A stretch of DNA of 64,000 nucleotides from assembly GCA_028749205.1 (NCBI GenBank), contig JAQULR010000003.1:46975-110974 (forward strand). The letters are read 5' to 3'. Shown here piece by piece: positions 51,950-61,924 of the stretch (positions are counted from its first letter, which is position 1; each line of letters starts with the position of its first letter). A model generated the notes under the pieces. It searched no databases. It was not told the DNA's origin and saw nothing but the letters and a program-made list of their open reading frames with translations. This stretch comes from Acidobacteriota bacterium (GTDB lineage: Bacteria > Acidobacteriota > Aminicenantia > Aminicenantales > Saccharicenantaceae). The translations under genes were made by a program, and so were the position numbers.

Positions 51950-52336
51950 TCAGGACTGGAGCACCTTTATCGCTTCTTCAACATTAGAAACATCCATGAT
52001 GACTGATACCTTATCCCCCGATTGACTCAGGGTTCCATAACAGTACTCAATGTTAATACCTTCATCACCAATTCTGGTAGCCACCTCCGCCAGGGCTCCG
52101 GGTTTGTTCTCCAGATGGATGAGCAGAACATCTCGAATTTCGGTGGTGTAATTGAGCTTGTTCATCACCTTAACTGCCTTGCTCACGTTTTTAACGAAAA
52201 TTTTAGCTGTATCTTGAAACACCCCTATGGCTTCGACATTTATTTCATTCTCAGCCAGCTCGCTTAAAAGCTCACCCAGTACAGAAGGTTTATTCTCCAG
52301 GATAACAAAGATTTCAGTAACTCTTTCAAAATCCAT
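51950..52336 (-). CDS. Tandem ACT domain protein
   Basis: Two ACT-like halves (VILENKPSVLGELLSELAENEINVEAIG; IHLENKPGALAEVATRIGDEGINIEYCYG); SD gaggag before ATG 52336. Confidence 0.88.
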   Translation of the reverse strand: MDFERVTEIFVILENKPSVLGELLSELAENEINVEAIGVFQDTAKIFVKNVSKAVKVMNKLNYTTEIRDVLLIHLENKPGALAEVATRIGDEGINIEYCYGTLSQSGDKVSVIMDVSNVEEAIKVLQS

Positions 52337-52630
52337 AAACTCCTCGTTTAAACCTCCTAAAATTATTTTCGTTGCGAACGATTGTATTATCACCTAAAGA
52401 AGCCATATTTTTCAACTAGCCTGCCGAGAGTTAAAATTGGTCCATAATACATTGCCCCGGTCCTCAGAAAGCCCTGAACTTTAGGATAGAAACCAATGGT
52501 AAACTCTGATAGGCTTTCAGTGAAAAGTGTCGTCTGATAAGGAAAAAGGAGGTTATGAAGTTTCGCCTATGAAGGCTTCACTTAATCGGTTCGGGTAGCA
52601 ATTGTCCCCAGGCCCTTAATTTGCCACAAG

Positions 52631-52690
52631 AATAATCTATCAGGTCCGGAATAAACAAGTTTGACCTGGATTATTTTTGAACAGAGCAGA
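52631..52690 (-). repeat. Dispersed intergenic repeat, module 1 copy
   Basis: Reverse complement caaaaataatccaggtcaaacttgtttattccggacctgatagattattctt. Confidence 0.6.
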
Positions 52691-52694
52691 CTAC

Positions 52695-54110
52695 TTAGAA
52701 GATTTTGCCCGGATTCAGGATTCCCAGGGGGTCGAAAACCTGTTTGATTTTTTTCATCAAATCTATCTGGGTAGCTTCTAAGGAGAGAGGAAGATAATTC
52801 TTTTTATATAGTCCAATTCCATGCTCTCCAGAGATAACCCCTCCTCTCGCAGCAGCATCTCTAAACAGTTCTTGCCGAGCTGCTTCTAACCTGTCTTTTA
52901 TTTCCTCAAAATCAACTGGCACCATCCGGCCATCCTGATATCTGGCCCTCATTAAATGGGTATGAACATTACCGTCACCGGCATGGCCAAAGGCTGGAAG
53001 CCAGAGATCATATCTTTTAGCCACTTCCTGAACTTTTCTTACGTGGCCAGAGATTTCCGACCGAGGGACGCTAATGTCCAGAATATCCACAGTTTCTTTT
53101 TTAATAGCTTCATAAATTTCAGAACGAATTTTCAGGACTTCATCTTGCCTGGCAGGACTATCAGCAATAAAAACATCTATGGCTCCATTTTCCAAAACCA
53201 CATCGGCAATTTGATCAGTAATCCGGCTAAGGCCATCTTCAGAGGGAGAATCCACAATAACCATAAGATGGACTTCTCCCTGATGGGTAGGCCAGCTTAG
53301 GTTAAGGGCCTGTTCGCTCAGCTTGATGACATCCAGACTGACGAACTCCACAGCCATCGGGACAATTCCCTTGTCAAAAATAAGTGGTACATTGTCAATA
53401 GCCTGTTCGATGCTGCTAAAAGGGATGACCATGGTCCGAAGAAAAATCGGCCTGCTCATCACCTGAGTAATAGCCTTAGTAATGATCCCCAGCGTTCCTT
53501 CCGAGCCAATAAAAAGGTTAAGAAGATTGTAACCGGTAGAATTTTTGATCAATTTACCGCCGGGATGAATAATCTGGCTGTCAGCCAGAACCACTTCCAG
53601 CCCACGGATATAATTGCGGATCCCTCCATATTTAACGGCCCGGCTTCCCCCGGCGTTGGTAGCAATCATCCCACCGAACATGGCTCCTTCATCACCTGGG
53701 TGAGGCGGGAAATAGAATCCTTCTTTCTCCACCGTCTGGATAAATTCGCTAAGAGTAATTCCAGCTTCAACCACAGCTAACTGATTTTTCCTATCCAGTT
53801 CTAAAAACCTGTTCATTCTCTGTATCGAGAGCACTATCCCACCATAAACAGGGACACAACCGCCAGCCAAACCGGTAGCCCCTCCCCTAGGTGTCACCGG
53901 GATTTTATTTTCAGCTGCCAGCTTCAAAATAGCTGAGACTTCTTCAGGACTTCCAGGTCTGAGGGCAACTTCTGGCAAGCAATCCGGCTGCTGGAGGACA
54001 TATTCATCATAAATATAACCGTCTAATTCTTCCTTACAGGTTAAAACGTTGTTTTCACCAACGATACCGATAAGTTTATTGATTATTTGATCATTAATTT
54101 TTTCATACAT
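52695..54110 (-). CDS. FAD-linked oxidase, GlcD/D-lactate dehydrogenase-like
   Basis: PVTPRGGATGLAGGCVPVYGGIVLS, GGMIATNAGGSRAVKYG, GEHGIGLYKKNYL. Confidence 0.93.
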   Translation of the reverse strand: MYEKINDQIINKLIGIVGENNVLTCKEELDGYIYDEYVLQQPDCLPEVALRPGSPEEVSAILKLAAENKIPVTPRGGATGLAGGCVPVYGGIVLSIQRMNRFLELDRKNQLAVVEAGITLSEFIQTVEKEGFYFPPHPGDEGAMFGGMIATNAGGSRAVKYGGIRNYIRGLEVVLADSQIIHPGGKLIKNSTGYNLLNLFIGSEGTLGIITKAITQVMSRPIFLRTMVIPFSSIEQAIDNVPLIFDKGIVPMAVEFVSLDVIKLSEQALNLSWPTHQGEVHLMVIVDSPSEDGLSRITDQIADVVLENGAIDVFIADSPARQDEVLKIRSEIYEAIKKETVDILDISVPRSEISGHVRKVQEVAKRYDLWLPAFGHAGDGNVHTHLMRARYQDGRMVPVDFEEIKDRLEAARQELFRDAAARGGVISGEHGIGLYKKNYLPLSLEATQIDLMKKIKQVFDPLGILNPGKIF

Positions 54111-54196
54111 GGTGACCTACCATCTTAAAATATCTTTTAGTTTTTTAGCCGAGTCACTTTCCCCGATATTCCGAGCTACCAGTAAATTAAGCCTTA

Positions 54197-56026
54197 TCAT
54201 CTAAGGAGTAGAGACTTAACTGCTCGAACTATAGCCGCGGCATCAATCTCATATTTAGCCAGAAGCTCGGCTGGCTTTCCAGACCGGGGAAATTCTCGGA
54301 TGCAGAGATGACGCCAGGATTTCTTTTCAGGCAGGATCAGGGCTACCGCTGTTCCCAGGCCTCCCTGTTCAAAATGATCTTCGACCACCACCACCCGGCC
54401 ACCAGTCTCAGAAACAGACCTGATAATGGTGTCGACATCGATTGGCTTGACTGAATAGCTATCAATGATTCTTACCCTGATTCCCTCGGTCTCAAGCTGG
54501 CTGTAAGCTTTCAAAGCTTCATGGACAGTTATACCTGCGGCCACTATAGTGGCTACATCCTTTTCGCTCTTCCGCAGAACCTTGGCTCCCCCAGCCGGAA
54601 ACTCTTCCTCTGGTGAATATAGAACCGGAGTAGCTGGTCGGGTGGTTCTAATATAAACCAGGCCTTTATGCTTAGCCGCTTCCTTAACGCATCCTTCAGC
54701 CGAGACCGCATCTGACGGATAAAGCACTAAGCAATCTGGAATCGGCAAAAACATAGCCAAATCTTCCAGTCCCATCTGTGACGGCCCGTCTTCACCAATA
54801 CTCACTCCGACATGGGAGCCACAAAATTTTATGTTGGAAAAAGAATACCCGGCCATCCTGATCTGGTCATGAGCCCTGGTCAGAAAGGCAGCAAAAGTAG
54901 CGACAAACGGTAGATAGCCTTTCGCCGCCAGACCCATAGCCATCCCGACCATATTTTGCTCAGCAATATAACTTTGAAAAGACCGGTCTGGGAAAGCGGC
55001 AAAGAACCTATCAGCATAGGTTGAATTTTTCACATCACCGTCTATGACCAGGACCCGGTTATTAACTTTTCCCAGTTTTTCCAGGGCAATCCCATAGGCT
55101 AACCTGGTGGCTGTTTTATCCTGGTAGGCGGGGGGATCCATCTCCAGGCTGTCAGTCCATTTTAGAGCCTTTAATTTTTGCCTGCTTTTAACATATTTTC
55201 TGGAGTCAATTTCAGGTATCGGTCCGAGCTCTTTTAAGGCCCTTTCCAGCTCTTCTGGCTTGAGCGGTTTCCCATGCCAGCCATTTTTATCTTCTATAAA
55301 AGAAACCCCTTTACCCTTGACCGTCTTAGCCAGAATAACCTTGGGATCTGGTCCCTTTCTAACCTCGCCCAGGGCTTCGAGAATTTTCTCTATCTTATGT
55401 CCGTCTACCTGAATAACATCCCAACCAAAGGCCTTAAATTTCCGGGCATAAGCTTTTAAGTCGTGCCGATGCATGGTGGGCGCTGATTGGCCTAAGCGGT
55501 TAACATCGACAATGGCTACCAGATTCCCGAGCTTCAGTTCCCGGCCAGCATTGGCTGCTTCCCAGACAGCACCCTCAGCACATTCTCCATCGCCCATTAG
55601 AACAAAAGTTCTAGCTTTTGCCCCGATTAGTTTTTGTGCCAGAGCTAATCCCACACCCACAGACAGACCCTGACCAAGTGAGCCAGTGGCTGCCTTCACC
55701 CAGGGCATCCGGGGCGTTGGATGTCCTTCAAGATTACTGGTAATTTTTCTTAAATCCAATAATGAATCTTGAGAAATTAAGCCGGCCTCAGCATAGGCCG
55801 CCCAAAGAATCGGAGCAGCATGTCCTTTAGAAAGAACAAACTCATCATTCTCTAAAGCCAAGGGATCCGCCGGGTCGTAGCGCATTTCCTGGAAAAAGAG
55901 ACAGGCCATTATTTCGGCACAAGAGAGGCAAGTAGTTGGATGACCTGAGCCGGCAGTCGTCGTCATCCTTAAAGAATGAATCCTTAGCCTTTTAGCTATT
56001 TTTTCTAAAACCGAGATTGAAGCCAT
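54197..56026 (-). CDS. tkt: Transketolase
   Basis: TTTAGSGHPTTCLSCAEI, LSKGHAAPILWAAY, LMGDGECAEGAVWEAAN, FIAEQNMVGMAMGLA-type pyrimidine domain. Confidence 0.95.
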   Translation of the reverse strand: MASISVLEKIAKRLRIHSLRMTTTAGSGHPTTCLSCAEIMACLFFQEMRYDPADPLALENDEFVLSKGHAAPILWAAYAEAGLISQDSLLDLRKITSNLEGHPTPRMPWVKAATGSLGQGLSVGVGLALAQKLIGAKARTFVLMGDGECAEGAVWEAANAGRELKLGNLVAIVDVNRLGQSAPTMHRHDLKAYARKFKAFGWDVIQVDGHKIEKILEALGEVRKGPDPKVILAKTVKGKGVSFIEDKNGWHGKPLKPEELERALKELGPIPEIDSRKYVKSRQKLKALKWTDSLEMDPPAYQDKTATRLAYGIALEKLGKVNNRVLVIDGDVKNSTYADRFFAAFPDRSFQSYIAEQNMVGMAMGLAAKGYLPFVATFAAFLTRAHDQIRMAGYSFSNIKFCGSHVGVSIGEDGPSQMGLEDLAMFLPIPDCLVLYPSDAVSAEGCVKEAAKHKGLVYIRTTRPATPVLYSPEEEFPAGGAKVLRKSEKDVATIVAAGITVHEALKAYSQLETEGIRVRIIDSYSVKPIDVDTIIRSVSETGGRVVVVEDHFEQGGLGTAVALILPEKKSWRHLCIREFPRSGKPAELLAKYEIDAAAIVRAVKSLLLR

Positions 56027-56219
56027 TATATAACTCCCGATAAATAATAAGGTGCTATTATACCCATATTGTTAACCAATAATCCAGACCGATTTAGAGT
56101 AAAAATATCTATAAATGGCTGATTCTCAACCTGGGTGCTGGAGTCTATCCTTATTACTCTTCATGGATTTAACCGATAATTAGTATTTCTTATTGTCTTC
56201 CGTCAACTTTGCTACTTTT

Positions 56220-57020
56220 TTATTCGCCTATCTTTGCCAGAAGACCTTTTTCTCTTACTTTTTTGAACATCCTGAAAAAGAAAAACAGTACCAGAGTCAG
56301 ATAAATAAGGTTTAGGCTAAAAGCCTTAATCAAATGATCAACCGGAAAAATCTGATTGAAGATTATCGATCTCATCCCTTCAAATACGTAGGCAGCTGGA
56401 ATGAACTGGGCCAGCGTCTGAAGGAATCCTGGCAGAACCGAAACAGGATAAAATACGGCTGAAACCGGCTGAAACAAAAAGGCTATCCCCCAGGCCAGGA
56501 CTTCGGCCTGCTGACCAAACCGCAGGATAAAACCTGTCGTCAGGATGCCAATGGTCCAGCCCATCATTATTAAGTTAACCATAAATGGAATAATATACAG
56601 GCCGATGATGAAAAGATTGAAGGAATAAAGTACCCAAGCCAGAAGGGCACTAATCAGAAAGGCTACCACCACCTTGAACAATGATACCAGCATCAAGGAT
56701 ATCAAATATTCGTTTATAGTCAGAGGACTGACAAAAAGGTTCAGGAAATTCCTGGCCCAGACCTCTTCCAAAAAGGAGACCGAAATCCCCTGTTGTGATC
56801 TGAAAAGAATATCCCATAAAATCAGAGCGCCCAGAAAAATTGCCAGAAATTTGGGAGCAGAGGCCCCCTCATCAGATAGTCGGGCAATGTAGAGACTAAC
56901 AAATCCCCAGACTAACAGGTCCAGGAGTGGCCAGTAAACGATCTCTATTAGCCTCGTCAAGCTGTGCCGGTAAAGATAGATATGCCGCAGGAACATAGCT
57001 GAGATCCGATGGGCTTTCAT
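56220..57020 (-). CDS. ABC-2 type transporter permease
   Basis: About 6 TM; WPLLDLLVWGFVSLYI; 4-bp overlap with upstream ATPase. Confidence 0.87.
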   Translation of the reverse strand: MKAHRISAMFLRHIYLYRHSLTRLIEIVYWPLLDLLVWGFVSLYIARLSDEGASAPKFLAIFLGALILWDILFRSQQGISVSFLEEVWARNFLNLFVSPLTINEYLISLMLVSLFKVVVAFLISALLAWVLYSFNLFIIGLYIIPFMVNLIMMGWTIGILTTGFILRFGQQAEVLAWGIAFLFQPVSAVFYPVSVLPGFLQTLAQFIPAAYVFEGMRSIIFNQIFPVDHLIKAFSLNLIYLTLVLFFFFRMFKKVREKGLLAKIGE

Positions 57021-57766
57021 TTCCGGGCCTCCCTGGCAACCTTTAAAAAGACATCTTCGAGACTTTCACCTCTAAATTTAGCAACCAGCTCCCCGGGGGA
57101 GCCCCGGGCTATGATTTCCCCATTTTGCAGAAAAAGCAGCCGGTCAGAAATCTGTTCCATTTCCTGCATGTTATGAGAAGTGTAGAGAATAGCCATTTTT
57201 TTGCTAAGCTTGGCCTCTATCAGAGAACGGCGTGTCCGGTCAGCGATATCCGGGTCCAGGCTGGCCGTTGGTTCATCAAGGAGGAGAATCTCCGGGTCAT
57301 TGATAAAAGCTTTGGCTAAATTGAGTCTGGTCATCTGGCCGGAAGAAAGAGTCCTAACCGGACGGTCAGCGGCCTCTTTCAGCTCGAATTGATCGATTAG
57401 ATAATCTATTTTTGCCCTGGAATTTTTTACTCCGTAGAGTCTGGCAAAGACCATCAAAGATTCCCGGAGAGTTAAAGAATATGGCATAGCGACATAGGTT
57501 GAAGAAAAATTCATCCGGTTCAGGATTTTTTCTCTGTCTTTGGCTTTTTCAGGATTTAGATCGAAAATTCTGATTTCTCCCGAAGTAGGAGAAGTAAGGC
57601 CAAGCAACATATGGATGATAGTCGTCTTGCCTGCCCCGTTGGGACCGAGCAAACCAAGAATTTCTCCGGGATAAAGCTCAAAAGAGACTTTTTTTACTGC
57701 TTGAAAGGAATTAAAAGACTTTGATATATCTTTTACATACAGCAATGGTAATTCTGAAGATTGCAT
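57017..57766 (-). CDS. ABC transporter ATPase (ABC-2 export type)
   Basis: GPNGAGKTT, LSSGQMTRLNLAKAF, LLLDEPTASLDPD, YTSHNMQEME. Confidence 0.93.
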   Translation of the reverse strand: MQSSELPLLYVKDISKSFNSFQAVKKVSFELYPGEILGLLGPNGAGKTTIIHMLLGLTSPTSGEIRIFDLNPEKAKDREKILNRMNFSSTYVAMPYSLTLRESLMVFARLYGVKNSRAKIDYLIDQFELKEAADRPVRTLSSGQMTRLNLAKAFINDPEILLLDEPTASLDPDIADRTRRSLIEAKLSKKMAILYTSHNMQEMEQISDRLLFLQNGEIIARGSPGELVAKFRGESLEDVFLKVAREARK

Positions 57767-57802
57767 TTTGACCTTTCTGAGAAGACCTCAAGGGAAAAGA
57801 AA

Positions 57803-57880
57803 AATTATTTTACCTGTATTATTCATAAAACTGAACATGTCTCGAGATTTTCAATTAACATTAATAAAAAAATGGGGACA
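57803..57880 (-). repeat. Dispersed intergenic repeat, module 2 copy
   Basis: Reverse complement tgtccccatttttttattaatgttaattgaaaatctcgagacatgttcagttttatgaataatacagg. Confidence 0.65.
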
Positions 57881-57931
57881 TGATATGATTTTTTAAAATC
57901 GCTTCGTGTCCCACATTTTTCCCGATAAAAA

Positions 57932-57984
57932 CATACCAGATCTGGAATAAAGCAGGTTGAACTGGATTATTTTTTAATAATCCA
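57932..57984 (-). repeat. Dispersed intergenic repeat, module 1 copy
   Basis: Reverse complement ttggattattaaaaaataatccagttcaacctgctttattccagatctggtatg. Confidence 0.65.
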
Positions 57985-58193
57985 AAGCTCGTAATATACC
58001 AAAATAATAGGATTTTGTCTATTAAATCTGCTTATCTCTTCTTGAAATCCTGCCTGGGATCAAAGGTGGATTTCCCGCTGAACCCCATTCCAGGATTCAT
58101 TATCACTACAGCAGGATCTCAGCGCAGGTTTCGGGCAGTATAGGAGGCCTTGGCATCCCCTATATGCTTATTATCTTGAATATTTGTTATAAA

Positions 58194-59219
58194 TTAGAAT
58201 CTGATTCGCGGCAGATAAATTTTTTCATACATATCCAGAGCATAGCTATCGGTCATCCCAGCGATAAAATCAGCTACTCTTCTCTCCAGCAGGTCTCCTT
58301 CTGGATAGTCTTTGACCACATCACCGGGGCTCTGCTGAAGATACTCAAACAATTCTTTGATTATCTTTCCAGTCTTTACCAGTTCGGCTCTGGCTATGGG
58401 ATTTAGGTAAACTTTATCATACAGAAAATCCCTCAATGCCATCAGGGTTTTGTAGATCTGCTGGCTCATAGCAATTTTATCCAGGTTATTTTTAAGACTG
58501 GCTTCTACTACATCCATGACTAGGCGGTCAATTCTGGTAGAATGATGTTTTCCCAGAATTTCGGCTACCTGGGCCGGTATGTTTTCTTCCTTGATAATTC
58601 CGGCTCTCAGAGCATCATCAATGTCATGGTTGACATAGGCAATAACATCGGAGACCCTGACTATCTGGCCCTCAAGGGTCAAGGGCCTGCTGTCAGGATC
58701 ATCATCAAGGATCTCTCCCCGCCCTTTGGAATGCTTAACAATTCCGTCTCGAACCTCAAGGGTCAGATTAAGCCCTTGGCCTTCATATTCCAGCTTATCC
58801 ACCACCCTGAGACTCTGTTCGTAATGACAGAAACCATCAGGCAGGAGTTCGTTCAGGGTTTCTTCTCCGGCATGGCCGAAAGGGGTATGCCCGAGGTCAT
58901 GGCCTAAGGCGATGGCTTCAGTCAGGTCTTCATTAAGTCTTAGGGCTCTAGCAATTGTTCTGGCTATCTGGGAGACCTCAAGGGTATGGGTCAGCCTGGT
59001 CCGGAAATGGTCTCCAAAAGGAGAAAGAAAAACCTGGGTCTTATGCTTCAAGCGGCGAAAGGATTTACAGTGAATGATACGGTCCCGGTCGCGTTGAAAA
59101 GCTGTCCTGATGGGATGAGGCTTTTCTAAACGGAGCCGTCCCTGGCTTTGAGAACTCAAGCAGGCTTTCTCCGAAAGGGTCTTTTTTTCAATTTCTTCAA
59201 TCTGCTCTCTTATATTCAT
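58194..59219 (-). CDS. dgt: dGTPase-like HD-domain triphosphohydrolase
   Basis: [50 protein letters not shown] aaggag before ATG 59219. Confidence 0.93.
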   Translation of the reverse strand: MNIREQIEEIEKKTLSEKACLSSQSQGRLRLEKPHPIRTAFQRDRDRIIHCKSFRRLKHKTQVFLSPFGDHFRTRLTHTLEVSQIARTIARALRLNEDLTEAIALGHDLGHTPFGHAGEETLNELLPDGFCHYEQSLRVVDKLEYEGQGLNLTLEVRDGIVKHSKGRGEILDDDPDSRPLTLEGQIVRVSDVIAYVNHDIDDALRAGIIKEENIPAQVAEILGKHHSTRIDRLVMDVVEASLKNNLDKIAMSQQIYKTLMALRDFLYDKVYLNPIARAELVKTGKIIKELFEYLQQSPGDVVKDYPEGDLLERRVADFIAGMTDSYALDMYEKIYLPRIRF

Positions 59220-59254
59220 AGCCCTTTCTCCTTGAACCTCATAGAATAATTTAG

Positions 59255-59278
59255 CTGGATTATTTGTGAACAATCCAG
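59255..59278. repeat. Module-1-like hairpin
   Basis: CTGGATTatttgtgaaCAATCCAG inverted repeat. Confidence 0.4.
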
Positions 59279-59374
59279 ACTAAATAAAGAAAACCTTTAG
59301 CCAAACTCTTTCCGAAGCAATCCCACTTTTAGCGGTGTTAAATCCCTATCGAAAAAACAAAAATGCTTCCAGTC

Positions 59375-59557
59375 TCAACCCATCCAAAAACCTTTACGGT
59401 GCGAGACCCCAAGAATTTTATGGCAATGTGGGCAGAAGTAAACATAGCGTCTTCCGAAAGTACTCTTCAATTGCTGATACAGAATTTTGGTTAGAGCTGT
59501 ACTGCAGTGGGGACAAATGGGGCTGAGGTCATGGCGTTCTTCACTTTCTATCATCAC
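59375..59557 (-). CDS. Small zinc-ribbon protein
   Basis: 60 aa with CPHC...CPHC (zinc-ribbon spacing); SD-like ggaag/ggag upstream. Confidence 0.6.
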   Translation of the reverse strand: MMIESEERHDLSPICPHCSTALTKILYQQLKSTFGRRYVYFCPHCHKILGVSHRKGFWMG

Positions 59558-59579
59558 ATCTCCTTCCCAATATTTTAAC

Positions 59580-59632
59580 AGGATTGTTTATAAATAATCC
59601 AGGCAAACCTGCTTTATTCCCAGCCCAATAGA
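59580..59632 (+). repeat. Dispersed intergenic repeat, module 1 copy
   Basis: aggattgtttataaataatccaggcaaacctgctttattcccagcccaatagat. Confidence 0.6.
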
Positions 59633-59647
59633 TCTGTCGATTTTACC

Positions 59648-59724
59648 ATGTCCCGATTTTTCTATAGATCATGATTTAAGATATCGAGGTTTTCTTGGTC
59701 TTATGAATAGGGCAAGTGGTTAAT
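59648..59724 (+). repeat. Dispersed intergenic repeat, module 2 copy
   Basis: atgtcccgatttttctatagatcatgatttaagatatcgaggttttcttggtcttatgaatagggcaagtggttaat. Confidence 0.55.
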
Positions 59725-59803
59725 TCTGTTCTTTTGGCAAATTTTAGCTTGAGACAGGAAAAAGGATTAAGTATAATTTTTATTTATCCAGGCTCCTTAA
59801 CCT

Positions 59804-60478
59804 ATGAGCAAAAACAATCTTGATTACATCAAAGAAAATGTCCGTCAACTGCTTCAGGAATTACCGCCAGGAGTTGAATTAGTTGCTGCAGCCAAACAAC
59901 AACCTCCTGACAAAATCATGGCGGCCATTGAAGCTGGAGTTAAAATTATAGGCGAGAACTACATTCAAGAAGCGGCTGCTGCCTTTGAGGTCATAGGTCA
60001 CCAGGTCAGCTGGTCATTTATCGGTCATCTTCAGAAAAACAAAGCGAAAAAAGCCATTGAAATATTTGACATAATCGAAACCGTTGATTCCCGGGAGCTA
60101 TCTCAAGAACTCAACAAAAGGTGCTCTGCTCTCAACAAGCTTATCCCTGTGCTGATTGAAGTTAATTCGGGACGCGAGCCTCAAAAATTCGGAGTCTGGC
60201 CGGAGAAAGTTGAGGGTTTAGCTCGGGAAATTATTGGCCACCCACACCTCAGATTATATGGCCTAATGACCATGGGCCCGTTTGAAGGTAACCCGGAAGA
60301 GGCCAGGCCATATTTTAGGGAAACCAAACAGCTTTATGATTATCTCAAGAGTCTGAATCTTCCCGGGGCCGAAATTAAGATCTTATCTATGGGAATGACC
60401 AATTCCTACCGAGTAGCAATCGAAGAAGGAGCTAACAGGGTCCGAATTGGTACCAAAATATTTGGCCCACGAGACTGA
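59804..60478 (+). CDS. YggS family PLP-binding protein (PLPBP)
   Basis: LVAAAKQQPPDKIMAAIEAGVKIIGENYIQEA, WSFIGHLQKNKAKKAIEIFDIIETVDS, LSMGMTNSYRVAIEEGANRVRIGTKIFG. Confidence 0.95.
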   Translation: MSKNNLDYIKENVRQLLQELPPGVELVAAAKQQPPDKIMAAIEAGVKIIGENYIQEAAAAFEVIGHQVSWSFIGHLQKNKAKKAIEIFDIIETVDSRELSQELNKRCSALNKLIPVLIEVNSGREPQKFGVWPEKVEGLAREIIGHPHLRLYGLMTMGPFEGNPEEARPYFRETKQLYDYLKSLNLPGAEIKILSMGMTNSYRVAIEEGANRVRIGTKIFGPRD

Positions 60479-60502
60479 ATAAGATTAAATCAGGAGATAT
60501 CT

Positions 60503-61879
60503 ATGAAAAACAGGTGGTTGGTCGTTATTGGAGCCTTGATTATTCAGGTCAGCTTAGGAGCAGTTTATATCTGGAGCGTCTTCCAGACTCCCCTGCTCTC
60601 TCATTTTTCTTCCTGGAAGGAGACCCAGGTTACCCTGCCGGCCCAGGTAATTCTGGCTTGCTTTGCTATAGCGGTAATTATTGCCGGGAGAATTCAGGAT
60701 AAGGTTGGGCCCCGGCCTGTAGCAATAGCCGGTGGGCTGCTGCTTGGAGCAGGGTTAATTCTGGCTAAATTTACAGCTAATTTTCCACCCTCAACGGCTC
60801 TTATTTGGTTGATAATTTCTTATTCGGTTCTTGGAGGTTTAGGCATTGGAGCTGCCTACGTCTGTCCCATTGCCACCTGTGTCAAGTGGTTTCCTGATAA
60901 AAGAGGTTTGATAACCGGTTTAGCAGTGGCTGGCTTCGGGGCCGGAGCCTTTTTTTTCGCTCCGCTGGCCAAAGGTCTAATCGACGGAAGCCCCTATCAG
61001 CTTTTCGGTAAAAACCTATTCTCCTTGCCTGAAACTGGACTTTTTAACACTTTCCTGATTCTGGGGATAATTTTTCTACTGCTAATCACTCTCGGGGCCC
61101 TGCTATTAAAGAATCCCGAGCCTGGTTACCGGCCGGCTGGCTGGAATCCGCCAGCTCAATCGGCGGATTCTCTGAACTTCAAGGTAGAGTTTACCCCAAA
61201 TGAAATGCTTCGAACCAGGCAGTTCTGGCTGCTTTGGGGAACTTATCTAATCGGTTGTGCTGCCGGTTTGATGATCATCATGAAAGCTTCTCCTATCTGG
61301 GAGTCTTTTGCCCTGACTGGCTCAGCTGCAGGAACAGAATATTTAAGCTTTAACCAAATCGCCTCAGCCGGAGCTATGGCAGTGGCTATCCTGGCAATCT
61401 TCAATGCCCTTGGCCGGATTATTTGGGGAAAGATTTCTGATATTGCCGGCCGTAAACCGACTCTTATCGCCATGTTTTTGTTATGTACTTTGACTCTGTT
61501 AACTTTTAACAATTTCAAACAATTCCCGGCCTTTTTAGCCGCGATTTCCATGGTTGGTTTGTGTTTTGGTGGTTTCCTAGCTGTCTTTCCTGCCGTTACT
61601 GCTGATTATTTTGGCACGAAACACTATGGTGCCAATTATGGATGGATGTTTAGTGCCTATGGTGTAGGTGGACTCCTCGGTCCTTATTTAGCGGCGGCCT
61701 TGATGGAAACCTCGGCTCTGGTCAAAATCAGACAGTTTAAAGAAGGGCAGGAAGAGACTGTCAGATCGCTGGTAGCCGGTGACTATTCCCGAGCCTTTCT
61801 GGTAGCCGGGATACTTTGCCTGATATCCACTGTGGCCCTATTTACCCTAAAAAAACCAGCCGCCCAAACCGAAAAATAA
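60503..61879 (+). CDS. OFA family MFS transporter (oxalate/formate antiporter-like)
   Basis: 12 TM; QVSLGAVYIWSVFQTPLL, GLGIGAAYVCPIATCVKWFPDKRGLITGLAVAGFGAGAFFF. Confidence 0.92.
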   Translation: MKNRWLVVIGALIIQVSLGAVYIWSVFQTPLLSHFSSWKETQVTLPAQVILACFAIAVIIAGRIQDKVGPRPVAIAGGLLLGAGLILAKFTANFPPSTALIWLIISYSVLGGLGIGAAYVCPIATCVKWFPDKRGLITGLAVAGFGAGAFFFAPLAKGLIDGSPYQLFGKNLFSLPETGLFNTFLILGIIFLLLITLGALLLKNPEPGYRPAGWNPPAQSADSLNFKVEFTPNEMLRTRQFWLLWGTYLIGCAAGLMIIMKASPIWESFALTGSAAGTEYLSFNQIASAGAMAVAILAIFNALGRIIWGKISDIAGRKPTLIAMFLLCTLTLLTFNNFKQFPAFLAAISMVGLCFGGFLAVFPAVTADYFGTKHYGANYGWMFSAYGVGGLLGPYLAAALMETSALVKIRQFKEGQEETVRSLVAGDYSRAFLVAGILCLISTVALFTLKKPAAQTEK

Positions 61880-61924
61880 GCTCCTTTAAATTTTACTTTC
61901 GATTACAGCAGAAGGAATTTTGTT

